Below, piece after piece: positions 4,939-5,074 of a stretch of 5,074 nucleotides of DNA. The stretch is from assembly GCA_012799755.1 (NCBI GenBank), contig JAAZKQ010000402.1, positions 1 through 5,074 of the forward strand, read 5' to 3'. Origin of the DNA: Lentisphaerota bacterium (GTDB lineage: Bacteria; Verrucomicrobiota; Lentisphaeria; Oligosphaerales; Oligosphaeraceae). The notes beneath the pieces are model-generated. The model searched no databases and was not told where the DNA came from. It saw only the letters and a program-made list of their open reading frames with translations. Position 1 is the first letter of the stretch; every line of letters starts with the position of its first letter. A program made the position numbers and the translations under genes.

Positions 4939-5074
4939 GTAGTGCCTTTACAAGGCACTGCCTCATGGGGGGGGCTCGCCACCCCAGCCTAAAGGCTGGG
5001 GTTAAGCATGGTTAAGCGCCTACGGCGCTACATGGACATTATGGACACGATGGACGACAACACTTGCCCGCCCG
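4939..5074. repeat. Cluster of three hairpins with CATGG motifs and a 9-bp tandem repeat (REP/MITE-like)
   Basis: Three perfect hairpins follow each other. The first has arms AGTGCCTT/AAGGCACT with loop TAC (4941-4959). The second has arms ACCCCAGCC/GGCTGGGGT with loop TAAA (4981-5002). The third has arms AGCGCC/GGCGCT with loop TAC (5015-5029). Each is followed within 1-4 bases by CATGG (4964, 5007, 5031). GGTTAAGC occurs twice, 10 bases apart (5000 and 5010), a run of eight G lies at 4967-4974, and ATGGAC recurs exactly every 9 bases (5032, 5041, 5050). No gene is evident. The layout resembles dispersed intergenic palindromes or the end of a non-autonomous mobile element, and it probably continues beyond the right edge. 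Confidence 0.55.
5032..5058. repeat. Three tandem copies of a 9-bp unit beginning ATGGAC
   Basis: The units ATGGACATT, ATGGACACG and ATGGACGAC lie head to tail, identical in the first six bases and varying in the last three. On the plus strand they read Met-Asp-x three times and stay open to the window edge, but no ribosome binding site precedes them. I therefore list them as a repeat rather than the start of a gene. Confidence 0.6.

Noticed and set aside
4967..4974. Run of eight G as a phase-variation tract
   Set aside because: It lies in a gene-free repeat region and far from a plausible promoter spacer, so no gene would be switched; it may also be an assembly-prone homopolymer.
5032..5074. 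Possible start of a plus-strand gene reading Met-Asp-x repeats
   Set aside because: No ribosome binding site precedes it, it is only 14 codons long before the edge, and the 9-bp repeat explains the open frame.

Overview
The window carries four genes, all on the minus strand, so it reads right to left: a peroxiredoxin (4772-4122), a metallo-beta-lactamase/double-rhodanese protein of the persulfide dioxygenase type (3993-2623), a large exported glycoside-hydrolase-like protein (2574-595), and the first 116 codons of a lipoprotein resembling the N-terminus of DUF4962/heparinase II-III-like polysaccharide lyases, cut off by the left edge (349-1). The long plus-strand reading frames are shadows of these GC-rich genes. 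I see no tRNA, rRNA, CRISPR array or transposase gene.

The right end (4785-5074) is non-coding. It holds an AT-rich promoter-like region for the peroxiredoxin. To its right lies a repeat cluster of three short perfect hairpins, each followed by CATGG, then three copies of a 9-bp unit starting ATGGAC at the window edge. This looks like a mobile or dispersed intergenic repeat and is the least explained part of the window. A strong Rho-independent terminator (4074-4104) closes the peroxiredoxin transcript. A perfect 10-bp inverted repeat (4020-4044) sits in the leader of the persulfide dioxygenase gene. That gene and the glycoside-hydrolase-like gene are only 48 bp apart with no terminator visible between them, so they may be cotranscribed. 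The 245-bp gap between the glycoside-hydrolase-like gene and the lipoprotein gene has two hairpins but no convincing terminator or promoter.

Functionally there are two themes. The two right-hand genes handle thiol stress: peroxide reduction, and oxidation or transfer of sulfane sulfur (persulfides). The two left-hand genes encode exported proteins for polysaccharide recognition or breakdown. Exported heparinase-like and multidomain TIM-barrel proteins with an N-terminal carbohydrate-binding module are common in the Lentisphaerota/Kiritimatiellota/Verrucomicrobiota/Planctomycetota group, so such a bacterium is my best guess. It is an inference from gene content, not a marker-based assignment. 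The GC-rich coding DNA and clear AGGAG/GGAGG ribosome binding sites fit a bacterium. Most of the window is ordinary; I found no clear evidence of a wholly new multi-gene system.
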